The notes under the pieces are model-generated. The model was not told the DNA's origin, did not search any database, and saw nothing but the letters and a program-made list of their open reading frames with translations. From NCBI GenBank assembly GCA_037954665.1, contig JBBMOL010000291.1, positions 372,001 through 436,000 of the forward strand: a stretch of DNA of 64,000 nt. The letters run 5' to 3'. Position numbers and translations under genes: made by a program. This document shows positions 1 to 11,243 of this stretch, in pieces; within the stretch, counting starts at the first letter, position 1, and each line of letters opens with the position of its first letter. Origin of the DNA: Laguncularia racemosa (lineage: Eukaryota > Streptophyta > Magnoliopsida > Myrtales > Combretaceae).

Positions 1-169
1 ATAGTGATTCTACCTTCATCTTTCTATTGCATAGCATTGGTAAAGAGGGCTTCTTCATACACTCGTCATGAGTAGTGATGATTAAGATTTGTCAAAACTT
101 CCTTCATTTGTGTGTTCTTTCATTGATCTGGATGATCATTCTAATCCTCTATATTATGTTATTACAGTT

Positions 170-269
170 GTCAGGAGCATCGCCTGAATTGATTAACCGT
201 CTTATTCCGGAGCATGTACGGCGGGCAGTTGGTATCAATTTCCCATACCAAATCAGTACCCAAGTGTAA
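170..269 (+). other. Possible 3'-terminal exon of an unrecognised host gene
   Basis: A pyrimidine-rich tract ends in an acceptor-like TTACAG near 168. An open frame follows (start LSGASPELINRL, end FPYQISTQV) and stops at 269. The peptide is hydrophilic and well-formed, unlike the retroelement debris elsewhere, so it may be the last exon of a gene that begins left of the window. I do not recognise the family. The preceding hydrophobic residues (from 75) look like translated intron. No expression evidence can be seen. Confidence 0.25.
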
Positions 270-2493
270 AAAGTTATAATCAAGGAATCAAACGTCTGCT
301 AGCTAATGGGAGTGAAGCTATACTGTGTCAACCCGTCAAGAATTTTCTAAGCAAGTGGTTTTTCTTTCCCTCAAGCAAGTTGTACACATCCTGGTATTCA
401 AGCCTTGACATGGAAAGTGGCTAGTGTCTATTAATGTTATTTGTAGTGAAAAGATATCATTTCCTTGTTGTACATTGTTTTGATCCCGTATTTTAGAAAG
501 CTAGGAGTATAAATGTGAGGCAATTCATGTCTAGATATGTAGGGGCTTTGGACTCATAACGAGCTCCAGGAACTCATAAAGTAGTTTGTCTGTCTTCCTA
601 TATATATGAAATGATGAACATGGCTTTAGTTTTGCCCTTGGGCAACATTCTGCTAAAAAAGGTAACGCACTAAAATTGGCCGCCTCATGAAAAGAATATA
701 ATGGACCGTCTTAGAACTCTTTTTCCCGTTTGAGGAAAGCATTATTTGAATTGGTGGAAGCAGAGGAATAGGGGTACCAGTAGTATAAGTGGGTAATGAT
801 TCTAGGGCTTTATTACTACCCATTATGCTGGTGGCCATTATGCTGGTGGTCAATATGGTGATAATATGAGCTTGATTATATCTCTCTGGCAATCAATGGG
901 ATTCTACATTAAGATAGGATTACAAGCAAGAGTTGAATGAGCTGGGACATCGCTGTGATGTGATTAAAGCGGTTGCCTAGCGTAGCAAGAAAAGGGCTCA
1001 GGAACAGGGATGTGGTGATTTGTTATACTTTTAAATTATGCTTGAAATCAAAGTAAAAACCTGATCTTTTCTGATTCTGGATGTTCGCATGGTAAAAAAG
1101 TATACACGCTTACTGAGACCTCGATCGCCCGTCCTCATAAGATTCTTCCCTACAATGATTTTTTCTGAGACAAAGTTACATCGTTAGGGCGACAAAATGA
1201 TCCCATTGAATTTTGACTCCAGCTGTGAAACTAGAAAAATGCTTTCGGGAGACTTTTTTACTGGACGCCTGGGGACAGTAATCATCTCCCTTGAGCTCAC
1301 TTTTGACTAAATAGTAAAGAAAGGCTATTCCACTAAAGTCGAGTTTAAGTAACTTGGGGAGAATATGGCATTGTCATATCATAGATAGTTGATCCGGCTA
1401 AAAAAGGTTTGTACTTATTTTTTCTTTTTTTTTTTTTGGGTGAAATAAATAGACAGGATTATATATATGTTATAAATATTTAGCTTATTACTTAAAAAAA
1501 AAGAAAGAAAAAAAAATAACCTAACTGGGGAGATAATTGCCAAAGCAATTAGCTTGAGATAAAAAAATCAGACCTTGAATAGTAGTCCATGGGTATAAAG
1601 TTGCATCCAACACGCCATTCATTTCACAATTTCACAGAGAGTAGGAGCACGCTTTTGCTTTACTTGTTTTCTTTTTTATCTTTTTCAATTAGATATATCA
1701 CATAACGAGCATAATTAAGGCGGAAAAGGGGATTGGATCTCTAAGCACCAAATTGGTGCAAGATGAATTACGAATGATGCAACATTGGGCGTATTCAATA
1801 GAATGGAGCTCAATATCTTGAACTAGATGGTGTAATAATCGTTTCTCGAAAATTCAATAATCACTATTTAAGAAATCCACTTATCAGAATACAAAAACTT
1901 ATTCTAATATTCCTAAATCCAAAGTTCTGATAATCAATTTGACATTCATTAATTCAAATATTTAAGTATGCTTGATTGAAAATCAATTTCGAAATAAGTA
2001 GTCTTTTAAGAAATTGTTGTATCAAAATATATTATAGGACAAATTATCATTAAAGTAGATAATACCTTGATGTATAGTGTTCCAATCTTTGTAATGATAT
2101 TAGAACAGTTTATCGACTAGTAGGAGAGCTATAGACCAAAATACCCACTATAGGAGCCAACACTTGAACCTAACAAGAACAATGTGCTATTAAATTTTCT
2201 TAATCTAATTAGTATTAAACCCTAACTCATTTAATATGAACTCTCGATTAGAGATTAAGGAAAACTTCGTTTTTCTATTAAATTTGGAAATTTTACAATT
2301 GCCACTTGATTAGAGTAAAAAAAAGGGTTAAATTGGAATCAATTGGAAGGATTAATTCTAATTTAGCTACTAGCCTGCAAGAAAATCTTTTGAAAATGAT
2401 TTTCGAAAAACCAGAAATCTTGAGTTCAATGACTAACTTATTAAAATTTAAATGGTTACCATATAAACCTTGCAAATTAGAGTTTATTTCTTG
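270..2493. other. Non-coding DNA without recognisable genes
   Basis: AT-rich DNA without a supported gene. It holds poly(T) and poly(A) runs near 1418-1440 and 1493-1515, and a short direct repeat (ATTATGCTGGTGG twice) around 820-850. Short ORFs here have no recognisable domain. If the terminal exon at 170-269 is real, the first few hundred bases would be its 3' UTR. Confidence 0.4.
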
Positions 2494-2703
2494 AAATATG
2501 ATAGAGCCATTTTATACTCAAATCTTTATAGAATGAATTGTGTTAATTTATTATTGATTTTATAGAAATCATAAGGAAATGGTACTTAATTTTATTATGG
2601 TGATAAATCAGGTTTAATGGAGTCAAGAGTGCTATTTCAAGTAAATTAGAGAAGTCATCTACAATTTGGATCAAAGACAAGGATTTACACCGCCGGAGGA
2701 AAG

Positions 2704-2789
2704 TACATGGGCGTGTAGTTGAAGTACACGGCCGTGTATTTGGTTTAGAATCAACAGAAATATACACGGTTGAAGTACACGGTCGTGTA
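2704..2789. repeat. Cluster of CACGGCCGTG dyads in an LTR
   Basis: Three related 14-mers lie at 2704-2717, 2725-2738 and 2776-2789. The middle one, TACACGGCCGTGTA, is a perfect palindrome; the others carry one or two changes. The same dyad recurs in the unrelated LTR family of element C. It may be a protein-binding site; function unknown. Confidence 0.7.
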
Positions 2790-2804
2790 TCTGTCTTGAA
2801 GAAT

Positions 2805-3109
2805 CAATAGAGGGAGGCACGGTTTGTGATCTGGTCGTGGTAGAAATCGTGCCATACACTGAACAAGAAGGAAGAAATGTGGACTATCAACAGAGAGAGG
2901 CACGACTTGTGATCTAGCCGTATTGGAAGCCATGCCATACACTGAACAAGAGTGAGAAATTGCGGAACATCGACCAGAAGCAGGCACGGCTTGTGATCTA
3001 GCCGTGGTAGAAGCCGTGGCACACACTGAACACGGATGATGATATGTGAATTATCAACAGAGGAAGGCACAGCTTGAAATCTGGCCGTGTTGGTGGGCGT
3101 GCCAGGCGG
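2805..3109 (+). repeat. 83-bp tandem repeat, about 3.7 copies
   Basis: Units at 2805-2887 (83 bp), 2888-2970 (83), 2971-3054 (84) and a partial unit at 3055-3109. Each contains GGCACGRYTTGTGATCT followed by a CCGTG-containing core and CACTGAACA. It lies in U3 of the solo LTR upstream of its TATA box, where tandem repeats often act as enhancer modules. Minus-strand ORFs across this array are a by-product of the repeat. Confidence 0.85.
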
Positions 3110-3977
3110 ACGATTATTCACTTCTCGAGATTTACTTGAAAAAGGAAAGATAATCCCGTATCTTGCTAGCTAAAGATCCTTTGCCATTCCTTTAACAATA
3201 TAAATAGAACCAACCCTAGAGGACAAGGGGGGAGTTTTTGGACAGGAAAGAAGAAGGAGAGGCAGAGCAAGGGACACCGACAACAATGACTTTTTCATGT
3301 TTTCTCTTTTAACTTTCATTTTGAGGATGAACATGTGTAGCTAAGCAAATTTTCTAGCCAAAGGATCATTGAAGTTTAATTCTTCACGAATTGTGAGATC
3401 TAATTGATTTACCTTTATTCTATTCTTTGTTTTCGAATATTTATATATCTTCTGGAAGTTTTGACAATGTTATCTTTGTTGATTGGTAGGAATTAGAGCT
3501 CTTCTACTCAATTAGCAAGATAATATACTGTCAACTAGTACATCAAATCCATAATTGTTTGATAGTTCTAGTTTCGGTGATACAATAACATGTTTGATTA
3601 TAAAATAGATAGTCGAATTCATGTTATGGGGATATATGATCTTGTTTAAATAGGTTATCTTATAATCTATTGGCATGAATTGGTAGTCTCTCTTGTTTTT
3701 AATGCTATTGATAGATTAAATCCTAAGAGCTTGTTTAGGGTTGTCTAATCAATAAAAGAAATAATCAAAGAGCATGTTTTGATTATCAAGAAAGTAAGGA
3801 GGGATAGGTTATTAGAGCTTGTTAATAACCGTAACCAGTTTATCTTGGATAAAGGATAGAAAATATTTGAATCAATTATCAATTCCTAGAATTAAACTAT
3901 CTTGATTCCTTTGGCTAGGCTCTTATCATTATACATTTTTATTATCTGATTTCAATATTATTTTGATTCACAAACAA

Positions 3978-3996
3978 CCCCCCCCCCCCCCCCCCC
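3978..3996 (+). repeat. Poly(C) homopolymer, 19 bp
   Basis: An uninterrupted C run within the solo LTR, rare in this AT-rich DNA. Its length is prone to slippage and assembly error. Confidence 0.9.
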
Positions 3997-4144
3997 AAAT
4001 TCTTCTTTTCCTTTCTATTCTCTTTTTAATAGAAATATATTTAACCAATCCATGTGGATACGACCCTACTCACTACTATACACAAATCATATAATTGTCT
4101 AGAGTAGGTTTTTATTTTTGTTGGATTCGACACTCATCAAAATA

Positions 4145-4538
4145 CCTAGTATATTTGGAATTAACTCTAAATTAAAGTAAAGATGAGATAAAGCCAATTT
4201 ATTTATTTACAAGGAAAAATAAAATTTTTTATTTTTTGAAGTCATCCGTAGATGTCTACATACCTATTAAGCGGGATCAAACCAACCATAGTTTACTTTA
4301 ATTTACTTTCTAATTTTTATATTTTTATTTTTCATTATTTTTTTTCTTTTGTTTTTACTTATTTTATTTTATTTTATCTTACCTTTAAAAAAAAGTCTCA
4401 ACTTGGCTTCATAACATTCTATTAAAGATATTCTAAGAGTTTCTTAAAGTTTTTGTTTTTTAAGTAAAAAAGGTATGTATTTTTATTATATATTTTTCAT
4501 TTTTTTTGTTACTCTATTATTATTATTATTATTATTAT
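4145..4538. other. AT-rich spacer with an (ATT)n microsatellite
   Basis: Thymine-rich DNA without ORFs, ending in an (ATT)n run at about 4514-4538 that abuts an LTR fragment. No gene seen. Confidence 0.6.
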
Positions 4539-4930
4539 TGATGGGAATCAAACCTCTTGACCTAGCATTATGAAATCTTCTCGAACGAAAGGAACCAAGA
4601 CATTTCACATACTGTCTTTATTTATTTGATGTAATTTGTTTTGCATTTCAGTAAGTACATTTGTCGGTTTTTATAGGATGGTGAACCAACACACTAATTT
4701 CAAGTGTGTAAGCTATACTTGAAACCTACAAAGACAAAAGGAATCGAACTTATTTCACTTGCATTTTACTTGGAGAAAACCGGCTATCTTCACCTCATTT
4801 CACATGGATAAATTGGTTCTTCAAGTGCTCCTTAGGATCGATTTTTGCTCTATTTTATATGGTTGTAATTTCCTTATTTAGAGTAGGGTATAAATACTTG
4901 TTAATTAGATTTTGTAAGGGACTTTTGACA
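4539..4930 (+). mobile_element. LTR fragment of the A family, plus orientation
   Basis: It starts TGATGGGAATCAAACCTCTTGACC and matches the reverse complement of the LTR at 4942-5633 almost base for base until GGGACTTTTGACA, where it ends abruptly. It contains the family TATA box (GGTATAAATACTTG, about 4889). It is a 5' half-LTR inverted relative to the neighbouring element A; its 3' half is missing. Confidence 0.75.
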
Positions 4931-4941
4931 ATCAATTGAGT

Positions 4942-5633
4942 TGATGTGCTTCAAAGGAAAATTGCAATATAAATCAATGATGGAACAAACAATGTAACAA
5001 TTCCCCACCAATTGGCGTGAAACCTAACTTGTATGAACCCTAAATTGCGTGAACAAGAGAGAGAAAAGAAGAGTTAATTCCTTATCAGATGTTAAGCACT
5101 AATTAGAATTAGGATTGATTTGATATTGTTGATATTACGCACAACAAAAAATCAAATCCAACTCGCCACAATTCTAGAAGAATTGATAAGAGTTTATGCA
5201 TGAAAGGGAGAGCCTCCTCACGGCAATACTATCTCAAAAATCTTTGTCAAAAAAAAAAAAGTCCCTTACAAAACCTAATTAACAAGTATTTATACCCTAC
5301 TCTAAATAAGGAAATTACAACCATGTAAAATAGAGCAAAAACCAGTCCTAAGGAGCACTTGAAGAACCAATTTATCCACGTGGAATGAGGTGAAGATGGC
5401 CAGTTTTCTCCAAGTGAAATAAGGTCGGTTCCTCTTGTCTTTGTAGGTTTCAAGTATAGCTTACACACTTAAAATTAGTGTGTTAGTTCGCCATCTTATA
5501 AAAACCAAAAAATGTACCTGCTGAAATGCAAAACAAATTACATCAAATAAATAAAGATAGGCTATGAAATGTCTTGGTTCCTTTTGTTTGAGAAGATTTC
5601 ATAATGCTAGGTCAAGAAGTTTGATTCCCATCA
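4942..5633 (-). repeat. 3' LTR of element A
   Basis: 692 bp; reads TGATGGGAATC to GAAGCACATCA on the minus strand. The purine tract GGCCTGAGGAGA (plus 5634-5645) precedes it. It pairs with 8325-9022; a poly(A) length difference near 5250 and scattered substitutions distinguish the copies. Confidence 0.88.
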
Positions 5634-5719
5634 TCTCCTCAGGCCTATGGAAGATTTGCCCTCAAATTTAATGGGTCTTTTCCTGGACTGGAAACTTTAG
5701 CTTGTATATGCTTGTTACC

Positions 5720-7506
5720 CTAACGTCTTGATTGTCCAATATTTTTGTTGATCTGTTCATGGAACTCTTGTACCTCAACTGGTGACATAGGAGTCAAGAT
5801 AACCCATTCTCCATCCTTACAAAACACATAGGTGTTTCTAAACCCATCATGCACTACTCTCCTGTTAAACAGCCAAAGTCTACCCAATAGTATATGAAAT
5901 AAGCACATAGGGAGAACATCATAAACAATTTCATCATGGTATCTATCTCCTAGGCTGAAAGGCACCTTAGCCCTCTAAGTAACATGCAGACTACCCCGTT
6001 CATTCAGCCAACGCAATTTATAAGGATGAGGATGGGGACTAATGACTAGTAGCAATCTTTTTACTATTGCAGTAGCTATCACATTTGTGCAACTTCCACC
6101 ATCAATAAAAAGAACACACAAATTACCTTGAACCCGACAAGGAGTATGGAATAGGTTTTCCCTATGTATGTCCCCAACATCTGCAGATATATTCATGACC
6201 CTACACAACACATTAATAAATAGATATTTATCATTTCCCTTGTCTTCATGTGTCTCAGCATCATGATCATCATAATACTGCTGTAGTACTATTGACGAAT
6301 CTATAGGCTCAACTACTTCTTCTTGACCATCCTCACTGTTTCCCTCCATAACAGTCATCACCCTTTTGTTAGGACACTGAGCAGCCATGTGTCCAAAACC
6401 TATGTATTTGAAACATTTGATTTGACGCATTTTCCCATTGATTGTCCCTAGCACTGTTTGTTTGATATCAACTCCAACAACCTCTTTCCCTTTCCAGAAA
6501 TTTCCCTCTCCCTATCAGTAGTAGTTGTATTTTTTTCCATAGACCTATCATTCCTCCCTATTCCCTTTTATTCACCCTGTTGACCATTTGACCCATGAGG
6601 TTTGTTAGAAGTTCCATACCTGTTGCTTGCTACTCGAAAAGGGTTAGATTGCCTCTATCTCTCAACTTTCAGAGCTAGGTAGATGGCCTCATCAAGTGTG
6701 TTATACCTCTGGAGCTCTACAATGCAGGCAATTTCATATTTTAACCCTGACACGAATCGTGCTAGGGTTTGCTTAGGAAGCTTGATTGACCCACATCTGA
6801 TCATCAGTGTCTTAAACTCCTGTACATAATCATCAACTGTTTTGCTTCCCTACCTCAAAGTTTAGAGCCGCATAAACAACTCTTGCCTATAGTGCTCTAG
6901 TATAAACCTTTTTCTCATTTCCCGCTAGGTATGTATATCAGCCTTACCATCTCTTCGTCTGCTAACCACAATATTCTTCCGCCATAAGGCGGCATAGCCT
7001 ATAAATTCTATAGCTGCAAGACGAACCCGAGTGTGATCATCAATCTCATAGTACTCAAATAGACCCTCAACCTTATCCTTCCAATCCAAGTAGTCTTCTG
7101 TAGAACCCTTTCCAGCAAATGAAGGCATCTGCAATTTCATATATTCTAAGCCCCAAGGTAGTCTGAACTCACAATTAGGGTAAGGCACATTTTCAAAATT
7201 ATCATCCATTTCATCCCTAAAAGCATGATAATCACCTTCCATCCTCCTACCCCTATTGCCTCCAACAGCTCCTTTCCTGCAAGCATTTTGATAGGCTACC
7301 CGAGGTGGGGGTGCCTGAGGGTTTGCCACTGGTGGTTGTGGCATTGTCTTTTGATCTACCCATGTTACTAATGTAGCAACAATAGTGGTGAGATCTTACA
7401 ATTGTTCTTCTAATGTTCTTCCACCTATAGCACGACGACCCTGACCTCCTCCAACCTGATTATTGGCCTCATTGCCAATTCCACCATTCACACTATCATT
7501 TGACAT
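5720..7506 (-). pseudogene. gag-pro: gag-protease of element A, broken
   Basis: The likely start is the ATG at 7506 (MSNDS, also the start in element E). Order: a proline-rich N region; the gag core with LEYMKLQMPSFAGKG and DYLDWKDKVEGLFE (7130-7050); a zinc knuckle near 6420; and a retropepsin-like domain with the active-site region LFIDGGSCTNV near 6090, then DVLPMCLFHILLGRLW near 5900. Breaks: a stop near 7397 and several more between 6455 and 6924, a frame change between 6925 and 6454, and a stop near 5972. The second knuckle cysteine is Tyr (CFKY in place of CxxC). Gag would form particles and the protease would cleave the polyprotein; this copy is unlikely to do either. Confidence 0.85.
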
Positions 7507-8307
7507 GATTTTGCAAATTTTTTTCATATATATATATATCTCACAATCACCCTTCACAACAACCACATACTTTCACGCCAACAACAAACCTTTATGGCAC
7601 CAACCACAATACAACAACACAACTCACCTTCACGGTTCAACCACCTCAACAACTCAACTCACCTTTACGCCAACAATAACACACCTTCACAATACCACAC
7701 AACTACACACCAACACCTCTACGATTCAAGAATACACACACCTATGGTACCACATGCACCTTTAAGGCTCAACACACTTCAAGACACAATATACACTCCA
7801 CCAAGACTCAACACACCTCACGGCACACACACTTACACACCACATCACAACAACACGTCTCAACAACAACACACACCTCATGGTATACACACAACCTCAC
7901 ACCACACCTATACGGCAACAAACACACACACTCCCACAAGACTACACACCCACGATAGCACAACACACACAAGCAATCATGGTTCCTACACACAGCAATG
8001 TTGTAATAATCACTTTCCTCAATTACTTAAGTTAATGTTGTAATCAAAGCAAATCAATGAGCAATTACTATACCCCTTTACAATTATGGAATTCAAATTC
8101 AAATGGCCTCCTTATCTTCCACACAAGGAGCTCACGGCAATGAACCTTGATATAATTTCCACAATTCAAGCCACAATAAGCAAGGATAACACGACACAAT
8201 CAACACAAGACCTTCAATTCCACTTTATACAACATCAATTGCAAAATGGAACAACAAGAACCCTAAATCCCTAAATTGAAAATCATGAATTCCCTTCTCA
8301 AAACCGT
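7507..8307 (-). other. GT-rich 5' leader of element A
   Basis: Untranslated leader between the primer site and gag, strongly GT-rich in element sense (CA-rich on plus). Its skew opens long plus-strand frames (7463-7765, 7594-8043) rich in His, Thr and Asn. These have no domain and are judged spurious. Confidence 0.65.
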
Positions 8308-8320
8308 ACTTTGATACCAA
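8308..8320 (-). other. Primer binding site of element A
   Basis: On the minus strand the sequence TTTGGTATCAAAG lies 2-3 bases after the LTR end. It matches the start of the initiator-Met tRNA 3' complement (TGGTATCAGAGC) apart from one G-to-A change that elements D and E share. Confidence 0.75.
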
Positions 8321-8324
8321 ATTA

Positions 8325-9022
8325 TGATGTGCTTCAAAGGACAATTGCAATATAAATCAATGATGGAACAAACAATGTAACAATTCCCCACCAATTGGCG
8401 TAAAACCTAACTTGTATGAACCCTAAATTGCGTAAACAAGAGAGAGAAAAGAAGAGTTAATTCCTTATCAGATGTTACGCACTAGTTGGAATTAGAATTG
8501 ATTTGATATTGTTGATATTACGCACAACAAAAAATCAAATCTAACTCGCCACAATTTTAGAAGAATTGATAAGAGTTTATGCATGAAAGGGAGAGCCTCC
8601 TCATGACAATACTATCGCAAAAATCATTGTCACAAAAAGTCCCTTACAAAACTTAATTAACAAGTATTTATACCCTACTCTAAATAAGAAAATTACAACC
8701 ATGTAAAATAGAGCAAAAACTAGTCTTAAGGAGCACTTGAAGAACCAATTTATCCACGTAGAATGAGGTGAAGATGGCCGATTTTCTCTAAGTGAAATGC
8801 AAGTGAAATAAGGTCGATTCCTCTTGTCTTTGTAGGTTTCAAGTATAGCTTACACACTTAAAATTAGTGTGTTGGTTCGCTATCCTGTAAAAATCAACAA
8901 ATGTACTTGCTGAAATGCAAAACAAATTACATCAAATAAATAAAGACAGTGTGTGAAATGTCTTGGTTCCTTTTGTTCGAGAAGATTTCATAATGCTAGG
9001 TCAAGAAGTTTGATTCCCATCA
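8325..9022 (-). repeat. 5' LTR of element A
   Basis: 698 bp, minus orientation, homologous to 4942-5633. It holds the TATA box (minus GGGTATAAATACTTG, about 8668) and the downstream hairpin with TGGCGAGT (about 8543-8567). The right end CCCATCA abuts the TSD TGAGT. Confidence 0.88.
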
Positions 9023-9112
9023 TGAGTTCCATAGAAATAGAGGACACAACATGAATGATTATGTCTAGCTAAAGAACACATTGGAGGATGCCATAAAAAA
9101 GGGTTACCTTTG
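9023..9112 (+). pseudogene. gag: Gag fragment of Tat-like element G
   Basis: Translates as a zinc-finger-like gag segment with EFHRNRGHNMNDYV, then LKNTLEDAIKKGYL, the arrangement found after the knuckle of Tat-lineage gag (family knowledge). One stop is present. The frame continues across element B: GYL ends at 9112 and EYINNRFEES resumes at 17145, so this is one gene split by the insertion. The left side is lost at element A. Confidence 0.7.
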
Positions 9113-10125
9113 TGATATGCTTAAAAGGGGCTCTAAGCATATGCAAATAATCCAATTAAACCACTCCTAAATGACAAGATCACAACCGGTTCAAATTGGA
9201 TCAAAAATTGCATGAACCCAAAATTTCCAAGGTGATCCGATTATTAAGAACAATGAGGATTAAAAACCACAAGGACGATATTGATCAAATGAATCATGAT
9301 TTCTACTCAATTTCCAATAAAATCCCAATCAAAACACTAACATATAAACCGTGAACTTCTCCTCAAATCAATGGAATTCCACGTAAACGATAAAAGAGAA
9401 AATTATAGGCAATATCAAGAGATAAAACCAATCAATTAGATCACATTACATGAAAGGATTTTAGATCACAAGTGACGCCAAAATCAGATAAAAAAGAACC
9501 TACCTAATCAACCCTAGATATTACACACTAGTGATGAAAAGGAAAAACAACTTAGGGAATTGATATAACTCACAATTCTCTATGTTGCAACTCGCCACAA
9601 TTTCAATTTGAATTGAAATTGATAAGAGTTCTATGAAATATTAAGAAAACCTAATCTCTCACACGAAAATATGTGCTGCAAATTTCAAAGTCTCTCCCTC
9701 AAAACCCTACTTAAATAAGTATTTATACTTGCTTCCTTTAGGGTTAAAATATCCACAAAATTACAACTATGCCACTTTAAGGTGGCTGGTCCTAAGAACA
9801 CCAATTACAACCAAATAAAAATGTCTCAAAAACTTACAACATAAATGGTTCCAAGAAAATAACAAATAAATAAAAATGGTCTTCAAGGTCACTAGATATG
9901 TGTCCTGATGAGGTTCCTGACTCACTCAAAAGTGTAGGTAATTTGGCACTATTTAGGACTGATAAATGTATCTGTCGAAATACATAACAATTATATGATG
10001 AAAATGAAGAAATTAAGTTAGCATCCTCAAGATTAGGTTGCTCATGAAAGATTCTCAAAACCAAGTTTTGTAAGCCCTTAGCTCAGGCCCTAGTGATAGG
10101 TCCTGTGGGAATCCAATTCCTATCA
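9113..10125 (-). repeat. 3' LTR of element B
   Basis: 1013 bp; minus TGATAGGAATTGG to TTTTAAGCATATCA, preceded by the purine tract GGCCCGAGGAGA (10126-10137). It is about 41 bp longer than the partner LTR, mainly because the partner lost a block near 16610. The first codons extend the pol frame (IPTGPITRA). Confidence 0.88.
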
Positions 10126-10228
10126 TCTCCTCGGGCCTCAAGAAGATTTGCCCTCAAATCTAATAGGTCTTTATGCATGTCTTCTTGGTAAATATGGTGA
10201 CAAATTTGCAACATTAAAGGTTGCTGAT
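10126..10228 (-). pseudogene. pol: 3' end of pol of element B
   Basis: Reads LLDLRANLLEARGDDRN in the frame that runs into the LTR as IPTGPITRA. The motif DLRxNxxEARGDD immediately before the LTR recurs in elements D and E. It is separated from the rest of pol by the solo LTR at 10229-11238. Confidence 0.7.
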
Positions 10229-11238
10229 TGATGTGCCTAAACACACTTAAAAGCACATCCAAAAGACTTAAGATCAACTATCTCAAGTCTAGGCAAAATC
10301 GGATCCAAAAATGGCACTTTTCAAATGAACCCTAATGTTGAAATGATGAAATTCAATCAACCAATAATATAATCAGATTACCCCAAAGAAAATGCCTTCT
10401 AATAACACTCTAATGTCATATAACCGTAACAAAACAATCATTTTTCCAAATGGTGAAAATCACGTTTTCAAGGAAAATTTTCAATGATGATCCAAATCAA
10501 ATGATAAGTACTTCAAATAATCACAAGAATTCGTGTACAATAAGATGTAAATCTGACCAAGAACTATCTCAAATCAACCCTAGATATGACACACTAGAGA
10601 AGAAAAGAAATCACAACAAAATGAAATTGATATAACTCACAATTTCAAGATGTTGCACTCGCCACAATTTCAACTTCTTGGGATTGAAATTGATAAAAGA
10701 ATTTGGAATTAGGAAAACCCTAAGCCCTCTCACGAAATGTGAAGTGTTTTTTCTGCAAAATTAGCCTCCTTCAAACCCTCTCTTAAGCAAGTATTTATAC
10801 TTGCTACTTCTAGGGTTAAAAAGTGCTCAAAATTACAAGTTTGCCACTTTTAAGGTGGCTAACCCTAAATGAAAGTTACAAAGAAATAAAAGTGTCCCAA
10901 AACCAAATACAACCAAAAATAGTTCATAAAAGAAGAAATATATAAAAGAAATGGTCTTCTAGATGCCGATCTTCTATAGGATCCATCGGCTCAGCTCATC
11001 GCCGGTTCAGGTCGGTCCATGGATAACCCACAAGCTGAGTCTGAGAGAGTTTGTCCATTGCCCTATAGAATATGATAAGTGTGCCTGTTGGAATACATAA
11101 TACAACAATAATAGAAAAGAGGTTAATATATAAATAATTCCGAGGTCAATCTGCTCAAAATGGGCCCTCAACGCCAAGATTTGAAATCCTTCAGTTCTTG
11201 CCCTAATGATAGGTCTTGTTGGATTTTTATTCCTATCA
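10229..11238 (-). mobile_element. Solo LTR nested in element B
   Basis: 1010 bp, TGATGTGCC to CCTATCA on plus, flanked by the TSD CTGAT (10224-10228 and 11239-11243). Same family as the LTRs of B, D and F. It has the symmetrical TATA box GCAAGTATTTATACTTGC (about 10786-10803 on plus) and the hairpin arms CAATTTCAA (10665-10673) and TTGAAATTG (10684-10692). Inserted after B, then reduced to a solo LTR. Confidence 0.88.
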
Positions 11239-11243
11239 CTGAT

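Larger units (their letters stand above)
2499..4139 (+). mobile_element. Solo LTR of a large Ty3/gypsy-type element
   Basis: A 1641-bp segment starts TGATAGAGCC and ends GACACTCATCA, flanked by the direct repeat AAATA at 2494-2498 and 4140-4144, as expected for an LTR insertion. The 3' part has a TATAAATAG box (about 3199) and the stretch TGGATACGACCCTACTCACT near 4053, which from memory is typical of the U5 side of Athila/Tat-like plant LTRs. No internal coding region or second LTR is adjacent, so it is read as a solo LTR from LTR-LTR recombination. AAATA is low in complexity, but it sits exactly at TG and CA termini. Confidence 0.7.
4942..9022 (-). mobile_element. Element A: non-autonomous gag-protease LTR retrotransposon
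   Basis: Complete on the minus strand: 5' LTR 8325-9022, primer site, GT-rich leader, gag-protease, purine tract, 3' LTR 4942-5633. The TSD is TGAGT at 4937-4941 and 9023-9027. The interior is only about 2.7 kb, and nothing resembles reverse transcriptase, RNase H or integrase. The layout is that of TR-GAG-type non-autonomous elements (LTRs plus gag), here with a protease domain. Gag resembles that of element E. It was inserted beside the Tat-like element G. Confidence 0.85.

Noticed and set aside
653..892. 79-codon minus ORF
   Set aside because: No domain; covers a short duplicated ATTATGCTGGTGG motif; nothing supports expression.
2805..3109. CRISPR-like array
   Set aside because: Units are contiguous 83-bp tandem copies without unique spacers, in plant nuclear DNA.
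2543..3121. Four overlapping minus-strand ORFs of 62-105 codons
   Set aside because: They read through the 83-bp tandem array in a solo LTR in several frames; open frames result from the repeat.
7463..8043. Two overlapping plus-strand ORFs of 100 and 149 codons rich in His/Thr/Asn
   Set aside because: They lie antisense to the GT-rich leader of element A; composition reflects CA-rich DNA, with no domain and no promoter.
10450..10635. 61-codon plus ORF
   Set aside because: Lies antisense within the solo LTR at 10229-11238, no domain.
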